DNA of 64,000 nt from Frankiales bacterium (GTDB lineage Bacteria; Actinomycetota; Actinomycetes; Mycobacteriales; SCTD01). Where the stretch lies: the NCBI GenBank assembly GCA_025966135.1, contig JAOPVP010000076.1, positions 94,332 to 158,331 on the forward strand, in the 5' to 3' direction. The notes under the pieces were generated by a model that was not told the DNA's origin, searched no databases, and worked only from the letters and a program-made list of their open reading frames with translations. Below are positions 52,801 through 60,702 of this stretch, in pieces; within the stretch, counting starts at the first letter, position 1; each line of letters opens with the position of its first letter. Position numbers and translations under genes: made by a program.

Positions 52801-53011
52801 GCTGGCGTACGAGTCCGCAGCGGAGCAGCTCACGACGATCCTCATGCGCCTGCCAGGCTGGTACGCCGCCGTCGACGAGGTCCGCGGCCACCGGGCCCAG
52901 GCCGCCGGTGACGCGCAGTCCGCCAGACGGCACCTGGCCGAGGCTGCTGCAGGCTTCCGTGCTGTAGGGCACCCGCTCGACGCGGAGCGCTGTGAGCGGG
53001 CGCTCAGGTAG
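49883..53011 (+). CDS. Large SARP-LAL regulator: winged helix, BTAD, AAA ATPase and TPR tail
   Basis: About 1042 residues from ATG 49883 with GGGAGGG upstream. N-terminal winged helix (about 5-95) with WPARRAAELVQLLAL and ANLRKAAHHARQLL, BTAD domain (about 100-245), ATPase with Walker A MSGPGGIGKTALCGA near 272 and Walker B-like GVVLLVDDVHLADDD near 378, then a long alpha-helical TPR-like tail to the C-terminus. No LuxR HTH is seen at the C-terminus, so DNA binding must use the N-terminal domain. It is an ATP-dependent activator, probably of the cupin and rhodanese genes immediately downstream. Confidence 0.88.
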   Translation: MTATPTASIAMLGTFGVRLRGLEVPRDAWPARRAAELVQLLALSEHQRLHRDQVLDALWPQLSAGAGAANLRKAAHHARQLLGEESIVLRGGQVALLPGQWVATDVAEFEQAAAEALRGGDEAACRAAADRYTGDLLPDARYEDWAQVHRDALRGTWLELLRHGRQWSMLAEADPTNEDAACRLMELALAAGDRHSTLRTYGRLCRALEQELGVRPGGRARELYETCVAGLTPADPVHLLGRDVELAHAEAALRAAATGSRTVLLMSGPGGIGKTALCGALGRTAEAQGWVVVSVRTAADDGPFAPFVQAVEELLSRDRLLLEKLPMTSRGVLGELTSMVPSSSPLPGPVTRHQVIGALRRLLLAAAGSTGVVLLVDDVHLADDDATEALAHLASTGAQGRLLVVLAFRAEAARPALVATAGRLERSGCAVVLEVGPLATTDAKALIVEASVAPPTDAVVASVVARAEGNPFFLLELVRGATVGALPASVREAVTSRLVDVDEGTRSMVQRLAVAADALDPAGVLALTGLPEPEAFAVLDAALAAGVLVVSGTSYRFRHDLVRQALMEQLPPHRRVAVHRDAARRLAEAGGSPEAVASHWLAGDRPDEAGPWLLMAGRRAIALGAYADGLARLDILLAHEPSHAEALQLRAQCLEARGDERAPAAYAAAVLALPENRRDDVRAMQALASVRAGDPAGALVALEGVRATTLPGRLAQALAMCGAAAMGHADADVGVAMAAETRALAVASGDPSAMVIASWAEAAAAHVKGELPRTMRAGLRETYALPDVAVTVFDGQLCVAERLLYGGQPYPEVLAFTDALEAEADRLGAARGKAFAVTFRGEALLLTGQLDRARADLERGVLLHREIGANGGEALALERLAAHALAVRDHDRANALLDEALDVARESGLGFHLFDRIYGTRITAARDPQAAMVAVEEAEAAVHGAMETCPGCRINLAVPAALAAAGVGAVDRALAYESAAEQLTTILMRLPGWYAAVDEVRGHRAQAAGDAQSARRHLAEAAAGFRAVGHPLDAERCERALR

Positions 53012-53027
53012 GGAACGTTCTGGGAAC
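53011..53027 (+). promoter_or_regulatory. Tandem GGGAAC repeats, possible SARP site
   Basis: GGGAAC at 53011-53016 and 53022-53027 are direct repeats with an 11-bp period, the spacing SARP-type regulators usually recognise. They lie between the SARP-LAL gene and the cupin gene. Confidence 0.35.
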
Positions 53028-53079
53028 ACCCGGGTAGCAGGCTGACCTCCTCGAAGTACCCACTACAACAGGAGCAATC

Positions 53080-53445
53080 ATGCAGGCAGTTGCACGTCAG
53101 GACGCGCCGGTCGTCATCGAAGCTGATGGGGTGGAGGTTCGCCTCCAAGAAATCGGTGGCGGCATGTCCACCTCCTTCATCCGGCTGCCGCAGGGCGCCG
53201 ACCTCGGCCCTGCGCTCGTCGGCCTCCTCGACGACGCGTGCCAGTGCCCGCACTGGGGCTACCTGCTCACGGGCAAGATCAAGATGCGCACGCCAGCCGG
53301 CGACAAGGTGTTCGTGGCCGGACAGGCCGTGTACTGGGCGCCGGGTCACGTCCCGGTGGCACTCGAGGACAGCGAGTACGTCGACTTTTCGCCGACCGCT
53401 GAGTTCGACGAGGTCGTGGCTCACATCAAGGGCGCCGCGGGGTGA
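53080..53445 (+). CDS. Small cupin-fold protein
   Basis: 121 residues from ATG with AGGAG upstream. The beta-barrel signals are CPHWGYLLTGKIKMRTPAGDKVFVAG near residue 50 (the conserved Gly/His region of a cupin, with only one clear histidine) and YWAPGHVPVALEDSEYVDFSP near 88. Ligand and metal use are unknown. It overlaps the rhodanese gene by 4 bp (GTGA), so they are co-translated. Placement after the SARP-LAL gene and its tandem repeats suggests this regulator controls the pair. Confidence 0.75.
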   Translation: MQAVARQDAPVVIEADGVEVRLQEIGGGMSTSFIRLPQGADLGPALVGLLDDACQCPHWGYLLTGKIKMRTPAGDKVFVAGQAVYWAPGHVPVALEDSEYVDFSPTAEFDEVVAHIKGAAG

Positions 53446-53825
53446 CCCGAGTGCAGGAGCTCGTCACCGCGGCGTTGGCCGGCATCGAGAACCTCAGGCC
53501 CGCCGAGCTCGCCGAGGAGCTCTCCCGCGGCGACGTCCTGGTGGTCGACGTCCGCGAACCCGCGGAGGCGGCGCGCGGAACGCTGCCAGGAGCTGTGGTG
53601 GTGCCGCGAGGCCTGCTTGAGTTCTTGGCGGAGGGGGACAGCCCGCGCCTTCACCCGTGGCTCGTCCCCGAGCGAAGGGTCGTCGTGTGCAGCGCCGTCG
53701 GTGCGCGCTCCGCGCTTGCCGCGACGACCCTTCAGGCTCTCGGGTACGGCGACGTCGCGCACCTCGCGGGTGGGGTGCGCGGCTGGGCCGAGGAGGGTCG
53801 ACCCTTGACCGCGGACCAGTCCTAG
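53442..53825 (+). CDS. Single-domain rhodanese with elongated active-site loop
   Basis: 127 residues. Rhodanese signals VVDVREPAEAARGTLPGAV near residue 34 and HLAGGVRGWAEEG near 108. The active-site loop is C-S-A-V-G-A-R-S (Cys83 to Arg89), i.e. C-x5-R, one residue longer than the usual C-x4-R of sulfurtransferases and like the loop of Cdc25-type phosphatases and some arsenate reductases. It may therefore act on a larger anion than sulfur. It overlaps the cupin gene by 4 bp. An IS remnant follows directly. Confidence 0.85.
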   Translation: MTRVQELVTAALAGIENLRPAELAEELSRGDVLVVDVREPAEAARGTLPGAVVVPRGLLEFLAEGDSPRLHPWLVPERRVVVCSAVGARSALAATTLQALGYGDVAHLAGGVRGWAEEGRPLTADQS

Positions 53826-53838
53826 GTCGTCCCTGAAC

Positions 53839-53970
53839 TCAAGCGTTGAGCCAGAGCACGATTGAGGCCAGGACCAACCCGCCGCGATAGATCAACGCAC
53901 GCGTCTCGTACCGAGTCGCCAGGCCGCGCCACGTGGTGGCCGTCAAGCGCGATCGCTGACGATCCGGCAC
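53839..53970 (-). pseudogene. C-terminal remnant of an IS5-type transposase
   Basis: One reverse frame reads RSRLTATTWRGLATRYETR, then ALIYRGGLVLASIVLWLNA and a stop. WRGLATRYxxxAxxYxGGLxLASIxxWLN is the standard C-terminus of IS5-family transposases (RNase H fold, residues after the catalytic E). About 44 codons remain; the catalytic part is absent and adjoining sequence belongs to other frames. No terminal inverted repeats or target duplications were seen. It marks an old insertion between the rhodanese and the fumarate reductase operon. Confidence 0.7.
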
Positions 53971-54093
53971 TTTTGCCGCGCAAGCCCCCGGTCGTCGACG
54001 CCGACCTCGTGCGCCTCTTCACAATGTGGCCGCGACGGAGCAGGCTGGACGCCGCAGGCCGAAGATCCGCGCCTTTGCGTTGGGAGGTAGTTC

Positions 54094-54321
54094 GTGACTG
54101 CAACGATCAACCGCTTTGAGGCCAGGCTCGCGCCCTGCGGGAAGACGCGCCATGGCGAGCTGCGTATGACCGAGGACCAGCAAGGGCTTATCACCGAAGA
54201 GGTCCGCTACTCCTGCGGCTGCCACACCGCGAAGGAGGAGTTCCACGACGGCAGCTGTCACCGGAGGACGGTCGACCACCACGGCAAGGTGCTGGTCGAC
54301 CAGGAACTGCACGGTGAGTGA
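54094..54321 (+). CDS. Small Cys/His-rich protein upstream of fumarate reductase
   Basis: 75 residues from GTG with GGGAGG upstream. Cysteines and histidines cluster as [21 protein letters not shown] (Cys at about 41, 43 and 55), suggesting a metal site. No family is recognised. It overlaps frdA by 8 bp and therefore is co-translated with the fumarate reductase operon; a role in cluster or flavin assembly, or in redox sensing, is an inference. It could also be a leftover open frame, but the good ribosome binding site argues for a gene. Confidence 0.6.
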   Translation: MTATINRFEARLAPCGKTRHGELRMTEDQQGLITEEVRYSCGCHTAKEEFHDGSCHRRTVDHHGKVLVDQELHGE

Positions 54322-56068
54322 CGGCCCGATAACCGCCACGCACGACGTGCTGCTCGTCGGAGGGGGCGGCGCCGGTCTGCGCGCCGCGATTGCCATCGCC
54401 GAGACGAACGCGCGCCTCGACGTCGCCGTGGTGTCCAAGGTGTACCCGATGCGCAGCCACACCGTATCCGCCGAGGGCGGCGCCGCCGGCGTCTTCGCGG
54501 CCGACGACAGCCTGGATGAGCACGCCTACGACACCATCTCCGGTAGCGACTGGCTCGCTGACCAGGACGCGGTCGAGGCGTTCGTGCAGGAGGCTCCCCG
54601 CGAGCTCCTCCAGCTCGAGCACTGGGGCTGCCCCTGGAGCCGGCAGCCGGACGGGCACATCGCCGTCCGCGCCTTCGGTGGCATGAAGAAGATGCGCACC
54701 TGGTTCGCGGCGGACAAGACCGGGTTCCACATGCTCCACACCCTGTTCCAGAGGTCGCTGAAGTACGACGAGGTCACGCGATACGACGAGTGGTTCGTTA
54801 CTCGGCTGCTCGTGGACGATGGGCGGGTTCACGGTGTCGTGGCGATCGACCTGATCTCCGGCCGGATCGAGGCGATCGCCGCGAAGGCCGTCGTGCTGTG
54901 CACAGGCGGCTGCGGCAAGGTCTTCCCCTTCACCACGAACGCCAACATCAACACCGGGGACGGCTTGGCCCTTGGGTACCGAGCGGGCGCGCCGCTCAAG
55001 GACATGGAGATGGTGCAGTATCACCCCACCGGCCTGCCGTTCACGGGCATCCTCATCACCGAGGCCACCCGCGCCGAGGGCGGGTACCTGGTGAACAAGG
55101 ACGGGTACCGCTACCTGCAGGACTACGACCTCGGTCAGCCGTCGCCCACCCCCGTGCTCCGCAGCATGGAGCTCGGTCCGCGCGACCGGTTGTCGCAGGC
55201 GTTCGTGCACGAGGTCGAGAAGGGCCGCACCACCGACTCGCCGTACGGGCCGGTCGTCCACCTCGATCTGCGGCACCTGGGTGAGAAGCTCATCGAGGCG
55301 AAGCTTCCGATGGTGCGCGAGCTGTGCCTTCAATACGAGCGCATCGACCCGGTGACGGAGCTCATCCCGGTCCGCCCCGTCGTGCACTACATGATGGGCG
55401 GGGTTCACACCGACATCGACGGCGCGACCCCGCTCGCGGGGTTGTACGCCGCAGGCGAAACGGCGTGTGTGAGCATCAACGGCTCCAACCGGCTGGGCTC
55501 CAACTCGCTGCCGGAGTGCCTCGTCTTCGGGGCACGCGCGGGACGAGTCGCGGCGGAGTACGCCTCCACCGCGAGCGGCCCACCCGCGGTGATCGTCGAC
55601 CAGGCCCGGGACGAGATCCGCCGGCTCGAACGCGACCTGCTCAGCGGGGAGCCCGGGACCGAGCGGGTCGCGGACCTGCGCGAGCAGATGCAGACGACGA
55701 TGGAAGAGTCCGCCGGTATCTACCGCAACGGTCCTGCCATGACAAAGGGCGCGGACGTCCTCGGTGAGCTGCAGCAGCGGGTTCGGCGGGTGCGCGTCGC
55801 AGACCCGAGCCGAGCGTTCAACACCGAGCTGGTGGCGGCGCTGGAGGTGGCCAACATGCTCGACGTCGCCGAGTGCATGCTCCAGTCCGGGTTGCAGCGC
55901 GAGGAGTCGCGCGGCGCACACCAGCGCACCGACTTCCCAGCACGGGACGACGAGCGCTTCCTCACCCACCTGCTCGTGCACCGCAACGCCGACGGGACCG
56001 CGCGTGTGGAGCGCCTTCCTGTGACCATCACCCGGTGGCCGCCGGGTGAGCGCAAGTACGGGAGGTAG
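54314..56068 (+). CDS. frdA: Fumarate reductase/succinate dehydrogenase flavoprotein subunit
   Basis: 584 residues from GTG. FAD-binding [16 protein letters not shown] near residue 12, covalent-flavin histidine region [14 protein letters not shown] near 45, substrate region [17 protein letters not shown] near 285, catalytic arginine region [10 protein letters not shown] near 358 and [18 protein letters not shown] near 395. Length fits FrdA rather than plant or mitochondrial SdhA. With frdBCD it forms a membrane quinol:fumarate reductase used in anaerobic or low-oxygen respiration; in the reverse direction it would oxidise succinate. Confidence 0.93.
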   Translation: MSDGPITATHDVLLVGGGGAGLRAAIAIAETNARLDVAVVSKVYPMRSHTVSAEGGAAGVFAADDSLDEHAYDTISGSDWLADQDAVEAFVQEAPRELLQLEHWGCPWSRQPDGHIAVRAFGGMKKMRTWFAADKTGFHMLHTLFQRSLKYDEVTRYDEWFVTRLLVDDGRVHGVVAIDLISGRIEAIAAKAVVLCTGGCGKVFPFTTNANINTGDGLALGYRAGAPLKDMEMVQYHPTGLPFTGILITEATRAEGGYLVNKDGYRYLQDYDLGQPSPTPVLRSMELGPRDRLSQAFVHEVEKGRTTDSPYGPVVHLDLRHLGEKLIEAKLPMVRELCLQYERIDPVTELIPVRPVVHYMMGGVHTDIDGATPLAGLYAAGETACVSINGSNRLGSNSLPECLVFGARAGRVAAEYASTASGPPAVIVDQARDEIRRLERDLLSGEPGTERVADLREQMQTTMEESAGIYRNGPAMTKGADVLGELQQRVRRVRVADPSRAFNTELVAALEVANMLDVAECMLQSGLQREESRGAHQRTDFPARDDERFLTHLLVHRNADGTARVERLPVTITRWPPGERKYGR

Positions 56069-56072
56069 GCGC

Positions 56073-56816
56073 ATGCCCGACACCATCCGCCTCCGTGTCT
56101 CCCGGTACCGGCCCGAGACTGATCCGACGCCGCACTGGCAGGACTACGACGTACCGCTGCGGAGGGACTGGACGATCCTCGACGGGCTCAACCACATCAA
56201 GAACCAGCTCGACACGACCCTGTCGTTCCGATGGTCCTGCCGCATGGGCATCTGCGGAAGCTGCGGCATGACGGTTGACGGCGAGCCGCTCCTCACCTGC
56301 GGCACGTTCCTGAGCGACTACGCACCCGGCCCGATCCGGGTGGAGCCGCTGAACAACTTCCCCGTCATCCGCGATCTCGTCGTCGACATCACCGACTTCA
56401 TCACGAAGCTCCCGCGGGTGAAGCCGTGGATCATCCGCGACGACGAGCTGTCGCTCGACGACGGCGAGTACCTCCAGACCCCAGAGCAGCTCGACGCGTA
56501 CAAGCAGTTCAGCATGTGCATCAACTGCATGCTCTGCTACTCGGCCTGCCCGGTGTACGGGCTGGACCCGTGCTTCATCGGACCCGCGGCCGTCGCCCTG
56601 GCCGAGCGCTACGACCTCGACTCGCGGGACCAGGGCACCAAGGAGCGCATCGAGTTCCTCGTCGAACCCGACGGCGTATACGGCTGCACGCTCGTCGGTG
56701 AGTGCACCCGGGCCTGCCCGAAGCAGGTCGACCCGGCGGCTGCCATTCAGCGGTACAAGATCAAAGCAGCGAAGGCCTCCGTGTTGGCCTTCCTGCTGCC
56801 GCGTGGGGCCCGATGA
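56073..56816 (+). CDS. frdB: Fumarate reductase iron-sulfur subunit
   Basis: 247 residues from ATG with GGAGG 8 bases upstream. The [2Fe-2S] cysteines are in [16 protein letters not shown] near residue 60 and LTCGTF near 80; the second domain has [15 protein letters not shown] near 150 and [11 protein letters not shown] near 220, giving [4Fe-4S] and [3Fe-4S] clusters. It passes electrons between the flavoprotein and the membrane quinone site. The stop overlaps the frdC start (ATGA). Confidence 0.93.
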   Translation: MPDTIRLRVSRYRPETDPTPHWQDYDVPLRRDWTILDGLNHIKNQLDTTLSFRWSCRMGICGSCGMTVDGEPLLTCGTFLSDYAPGPIRVEPLNNFPVIRDLVVDITDFITKLPRVKPWIIRDDELSLDDGEYLQTPEQLDAYKQFSMCINCMLCYSACPVYGLDPCFIGPAAVALAERYDLDSRDQGTKERIEFLVEPDGVYGCTLVGECTRACPKQVDPAAAIQRYKIKAAKASVLAFLLPRGAR

Positions 56817-57205
56817 CCACCGACGTAAGGATGTATCGCCGCCCGATGCCGGTGTGGTGGTGGACCCGCAAGCGGACCTACTTCGTGTTCGTGATGCGCG
56901 AGCTGAGCAGCCTGTTCGTGGCGTGGTTCGTGGTGTACCTGCTGCTGCTCCTGCACGCGATCAGCCGGAGCGACGCCGCCTACCAGGACTTCCTCGACGA
57001 GGCGAACGCTCCCTGGGTCGTCACCGTCAACGTCATAGGGCTCGCGTTCCTCGCGCTGCACACGATCACGTGGTTCCACCTCACCCCGAAGGCCGTGGTG
57101 CTGCAGCTCCGGGGTCGGCCGGTCCCCGCCTGGCTGATCGTCTTGTCGCAGTACGTAGGTCTCGCCGCCGTCTCCGCGCTCCTGATCTGGCTGGTAACGC
57201 GATGA
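56813..57205 (+). CDS. frdC: Fumarate reductase membrane anchor subunit C
   Basis: 130 residues with three hydrophobic helices (about 28-50, 67-90 and 104-127) and the N-terminal [20 protein letters not shown], matching FrdC (about 130 residues in enterobacteria). It binds the quinone with frdD. No heme-ligand histidine pair is certain, consistent with the heme-free four-subunit type. It overlaps frdB and frdD by 4 bp each. Confidence 0.9.
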   Translation: MTTDVRMYRRPMPVWWWTRKRTYFVFVMRELSSLFVAWFVVYLLLLLHAISRSDAAYQDFLDEANAPWVVTVNVIGLAFLALHTITWFHLTPKAVVLQLRGRPVPAWLIVLSQYVGLAAVSALLIWLVTR

Positions 57206-57552
57206 TCCGTCCTCGGGCCGAGCCCTTCGTGTGGCTGCTGTTCAGTGCCGGCGGCGTCGCGGCCGCGGTGGTCCTGCCGGTCCTGGCCCTGCTGTTCGGC
57301 CTCGCCATCCCACTGGGTTGGGTGGACCGCCCGGACCATGACCAGCTGCTGAGGATCCTCGCGACGCCTGTTGCCTTCGTCGGGCTGCTCGGCGCGTTCG
57401 TGGTGATGTTGGTGCACAGCGCCCATCGCCTCCGGTTCACGCTCTACGACGGGCTGCAGATCAAGCAGCGCAAGACCGTCGCCGTCCTCTGCTACGGCGG
57501 TGCGGTTGTGGGTTCGATCGCCTCGTTCGTCGTCCTCCGCGCCGTCGCCTGA
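57202..57552 (+). CDS. frdD: Fumarate reductase membrane anchor subunit D
   Basis: 116 residues, close to FrdD of enterobacteria (119). Three helices at about 11-38, 52-72 and 92-114; RAEPFVWLLFSAGG and HSAHRLRFTLYDGLQ are recognisable FrdD stretches. It completes the frdABCD set. A short hairpin GCGGT/ACCGC (57553-57568) follows the stop and could end the transcript. The upstream order Cys/His protein-A-B-C-D with overlaps is a single operon. Confidence 0.9.
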   Translation: MIRPRAEPFVWLLFSAGGVAAAVVLPVLALLFGLAIPLGWVDRPDHDQLLRILATPVAFVGLLGAFVVMLVHSAHRLRFTLYDGLQIKQRKTVAVLCYGGAVVGSIASFVVLRAVA

Positions 57553-58050
57553 GCGGTCCCCACACCGCCGCAGGAAAGAGGCCGGGAGCGGGGCCTGTCG
57601 CGCACGATGTGTGCGCCAGATCGGCCGACCTGGAGGACGGCCGCATGATGTGACTCGACCGGCCGCCAGGTCACGCAGCCGAGAGCCCGACCGGAGCGCG
57701 CTCGCCAGCAGGAGCGAACGACAGGAAGGCATCGACCGGCTCGGGGGAGCGGTATCGGTTCCGAGCTCGCGCCGAGCTCCAAGGTGCGCCGTTGCCGATC
57801 CCGACGATCCCGTGCCCCGGATGATGCGGGCAGCACGGGGGGCTACGTCGGCCGCGGCGAGATGGAGTTCTGTACGGCACACACGGCAGGTCCGTACCGC
57901 GACCCGAACCTGCCCGGCGCCGGGTGCGGATCTGGACCCTCCCCGCCGAACCACAGTGGCGAACCGGCCATCGGTCCAGGGGGCTGCACACCACCCACCA
58001 ACCATGCACGGACATATCGTCCTCGGCCGCCCGCCCTTGGCCACGGGTCC
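57553..58050. other. Non-coding stretch after frdD
   Basis: About 500 bp with open frames on both strands that lack ribosome binding sites, typical composition or recognisable motifs. A short GC hairpin lies at its start. I see no transposase or riboswitch signature; it may be decayed coding DNA like the other remnants in this region. Confidence 0.45.
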
Positions 58051-58239
58051 TCAGCTCTTCGGGTGCTCCACCGACGCGTCTGTCCCAGGAAACACCAGCG
58101 CCTCATGCCCGTCCTCATGGCGGACGAGGTACGGAGGAGCCCCGTCCTGCCCCCGAATCTCGATGATGTCGGACGTCTCGTCGGGCGAACCGACAACCCG
58201 GCCGTGCACGTGCAGCCGGTCACCCACCTCTGCGCGCAT
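58051..58239 (-). CDS. DUF1918 family protein
   Basis: 62 residues from ATG 58239 with GAGGAG upstream. The whole protein is the DUF1918 domain: MRAEVGDRLHVHGRVVG, EIRGQDGAPPYLVRHEDGHE and ALVFPGTDA are its characteristic stretches. This is a small beta-barrel of unknown function, common in actinobacteria, often near stress genes. It is divergent from the rifamycin monooxygenase-like gene and flanked by non-coding DNA. Confidence 0.88.
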   Translation of the reverse strand: MRAEVGDRLHVHGRVVGSPDETSDIIEIRGQDGAPPYLVRHEDGHEALVFPGTDASVEHPKS

Positions 58240-58588
58240 GGCATCTCCTCTCAAGGGGTCCCTTCCAGCAGCCTGTCCCTTCCGGCCCGGAAGCGGAAGA
58301 CACGGAAACGGGGCATCGTGCATCTGCACCTCACCATCCAGCTGCGAAGGGCGGACTACCGCCGTGGGCGGGCCGCGGAATGTCGTTACCTGAAGTCCCG
58401 ATCGGTCGCGGACGACCTCAGAGAACGGCCCGACCCTGTGTCGCTTCGGTGATCCCGCGGTGGAACCCCTGTGCGTGCCCGCTCGTGCACCGGGCTCCGG
58501 TCTCACGCGGAGGAAGCTTTCGTTCGGCTCAACTATCAAGGGCTTCCAGTGGAGGTGGCTCCTTCACTCTCAAGATATAGACGACAGG
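58240..58588. other. Intergenic region upstream of the monooxygenase
   Basis: About 350 bp. A TATAGA hexamer at 58576-58581 sits just before the RAE-like inverted repeat and could be the -10 element of the monooxygenase promoter. Nothing else is recognised. Confidence 0.4.
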
Positions 58589-58608
58589 GGGGCTTGCGGC
58601 AAGGCCCC
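58589..58608 (+). promoter_or_regulatory. Rifamycin-associated element (RAE)-like inverted repeat
   Basis: The 19 bases GGGGCTTGCGGCAAGGCCC (then one more C) form an imperfect inverted repeat. From memory this equals the 19-bp rifamycin-associated element found upstream of rifamycin-inactivating genes in actinobacteria. It lies 40 bp before the first possible start of a Rox-like monooxygenase, the expected place. Confidence 0.75.
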
Positions 58609-58647
58609 TCTCATGACGCAGAGTTCCCGGCCGTGCCATGAGGGCGT

Positions 58648-60123
58648 GTGATCGAGGAGGTCGACGGGGTGGACGTTGTTGTGGTGGGCGCAGGTCCGAC
58701 GGGCATGATGCTCGCGGCTGACCTGTCGTTGACGGGGGTCGACGTGGTGCTCGTGGAGCGTCGCTCGACCTCGGACTTGGTGGGATCTCGCGCGGGCGGG
58801 TTCCACTCGCGAACGCTGGAGATCTTCGATCAGCGGGGGATTGTTGATCGATTCCTCAGGGAGGGCAAGACGCATCCGGTGCCCTACGCCGGAATGGCTT
58901 CCTTGGATATCAGCGACTTCCCGACTCGTCACCCGTACACGCTCGGGTTGTGGCAGAACCACATCGAGCGGATCTTGGCCACCTGGATCGAGGAGCTGAA
59001 CATCCCGGTCGAGCGCGGGCGTGAGGTTACCGGAATGGCTCAAGACGATTCAGGGGTCGAGGTCACGCTGGACGACGGCCAAACGTTGCGGGCCAAGTAC
59101 CTCATCGGCGCCGATGGCGGGCGAAGCCTGATCCGCAGGGTTGCGGGGATTCAGTTCGCCGGTTGGGAGGCGAGCATGAGCGCCCTCATCGCCGAGGTCG
59201 AAGTGACCGAGCCGACGCCGGTCGGCATCAAGTACGACGACCGCGGTCTTCACGGACTAAGCCTGATGGAGGATGGGCGGACGACTCGTGTTGTCACGAC
59301 TGAGCGCGAACTCGACAACTCCAACGAACCCACACTCGATGACCTCAGGGCGAACTTGAGCGAGGTTTATGGCACCGACTTCGGGGTGCACAACGCGACA
59401 TGGGTCTCGCGGTTCACTGACACCACCCGGCAGGCCGCCGAGTACCGGCTCGGTCGCGTGTTCCTGGCCGGCGATGCCGCACACATCCACTCTCCCGCAG
59501 GGGGTCAGGGAATCGGGCTAGGCATTCAGGACGCTGTGAACCTGGGTTGGAAGCTCGCGCAGGTGGTCAAGGGCGATTCACCTGACCGGCTGTTGGATAC
59601 GTATTACGCCGAACGACATCCGGCGACGGCCCGCGCCCTGCAGTACACGATGGCCGCCAGCGCGCTTCAGCGCCCAGGCCCCAGGATCTCAGCGCTGCGC
59701 GACCAAGTGGACTGGCTCGCAAGTTTGCCCGACGTGCGGATTCATCTCGCCGGGCTCATCACGGGACTGGACGTCCACTACGACCTCGGGACGGGGCACC
59801 CGCTCCTCGGCAGACGAATGCCGGATCTCGACCTGATCGTGGGCGGTAGTCACGTTCCCGTGTACTCGTTCCTCCGCGACGTCCGGCCAGTGCTGATCAA
59901 CTTTGCGGCAGCGGGGAGCATTGACGCAGGCTGCTGGGCGGAGCGAGTCCACTTGGTGGACGCTGAGTATCGCGGCGCCTGGGTGCTGCCGGTTCTGGGT
60001 CAAGTAAGCGCTCCCACGGGGGTTCTGATCCGGCCCGACGGGCACGTCGGCTGGGTGGGTGAAGGGACGACTTCCGGACTCGTGGACGCCCTCGGTCTCT
60101 GGTGCGGCCCTCAGCCCACGTAG
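58648..60123 (+). CDS. rox: FAD-dependent rifamycin monooxygenase-like protein (Rox)
   Basis: 491 residues from GTG 58648; GTG 58669 has GAGGAGG at good spacing and is an alternative start. Class A flavoprotein monooxygenase signals: VVVVGAGPTGMMLA near residue 10, the DG motif YLIGADGGRSLIRR near 152, and GRVFLAGDAAHIHSPAGGQG near 270; the thioredoxin-like C-terminal domain follows (about 375-491) with LIRPDGHVGWVG. Relatives include Rox, which oxidises and linearises rifamycins, and aromatic hydroxylases such as PgaE. The upstream RAE-like repeat favours rifamycin resistance. Codon choice is visibly less GC-rich than in its neighbours, consistent with transfer. Confidence 0.85.
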   Translation: MIEEVDGVDVVVVGAGPTGMMLAADLSLTGVDVVLVERRSTSDLVGSRAGGFHSRTLEIFDQRGIVDRFLREGKTHPVPYAGMASLDISDFPTRHPYTLGLWQNHIERILATWIEELNIPVERGREVTGMAQDDSGVEVTLDDGQTLRAKYLIGADGGRSLIRRVAGIQFAGWEASMSALIAEVEVTEPTPVGIKYDDRGLHGLSLMEDGRTTRVVTTERELDNSNEPTLDDLRANLSEVYGTDFGVHNATWVSRFTDTTRQAAEYRLGRVFLAGDAAHIHSPAGGQGIGLGIQDAVNLGWKLAQVVKGDSPDRLLDTYYAERHPATARALQYTMAASALQRPGPRISALRDQVDWLASLPDVRIHLAGLITGLDVHYDLGTGHPLLGRRMPDLDLIVGGSHVPVYSFLRDVRPVLINFAAAGSIDAGCWAERVHLVDAEYRGAWVLPVLGQVSAPTGVLIRPDGHVGWVGEGTTSGLVDALGLWCGPQPT

Positions 60124-60231
60124 CCGGAAGTAGCGCAGCCCCCCGAGGCACTCGGCCTACAGACATCGCTCGCCAGGAGCAGCTTCACGAGACGGTGGAG
60201 ACCGCGACTGATCCCCATCCGCCGCCATGTG

Positions 60232-60330
60232 CAGGCCCTCGATAAGGTCCGACGCGACCGCCGCGTCCCCGACGTTGCCGGCACTCACGACCGTGTCGGT
60301 GACGATCTCAGTGTCCGGGTCGACCGCCGT
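60232..60330 (-). pseudogene. Internal fragment of an IS1182-type transposase
   Basis: One reverse frame reads AVDPDTEIVTDTVVSAGN then VGDAAVASDLIEGL, matching the DDE-domain stretch (xVDPDTEIVTxTxVxxGNxGDxxVAxDLI) of IS1182-family transposases. About 33 residues remain; both ends are lost. The upstream codons in this frame are the antisense of a relaxase-like fragment, so the two remnants abut. No inverted repeats were recognised. Confidence 0.65.
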
Positions 60331-60430
60331 CGCCGGCCTCACGCCCAAGGCCTCCAGGACGCGACCGGCGCGCCGAGCATCAGCCTCACGCGGCTTGCTG
60401 CACCAACCCGAGCGGCACCTCCCACACAGC

Positions 60431-60535
60431 GGCGTGCTGCTCGTCGACGAGGGCGGGATGGTTGGCACCCGCCAGCTCCAGCGGCTCCTCACCCTCGCCG
60501 AGCAGCAGGACTGCAAGGTCGTGCTCGTAGGCGAC
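60431..60535 (+). pseudogene. Fragment of a MobF-type relaxase/TraA-like helicase
   Basis: A forward frame reads GVLLVDEGGMVGTRQLQRL then LTLAEQQDCKVVLVGD. This is the Walker B (DEAGMVGTRxLxRLL) to motif III (KVVLVGD) span of RecD-like helicase domains in conjugative relaxases. After VGD the expected RQLP is replaced by RRRRRR and the frame degrades. It shows that a plasmid or integrative element once lay here. Confidence 0.65.
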
Positions 60536-60702
60536 CGTCGCCGTCGCCGTCGGATGTGGGATGGTCGCTCGAGGGCACGGAAACCCGCCGGGCCGACCTT
60601 GGGGTAGCCGCGTCCGCGACCAGGCGCGCGGGGGTGCTCCGTTCAGAGGTCGAGGACCCGCGTCTCGCGCGGCCGAAGGGGACGGGGCCAATCGAAGGCC
60701 GA

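Noticed and set aside
56980..58044. Long reverse open frame across frdC, frdD and the following gap
   Set aside because: It is mostly antisense to frd genes, Arg/Gly-rich, lacks a ribosome binding site and matches nothing.
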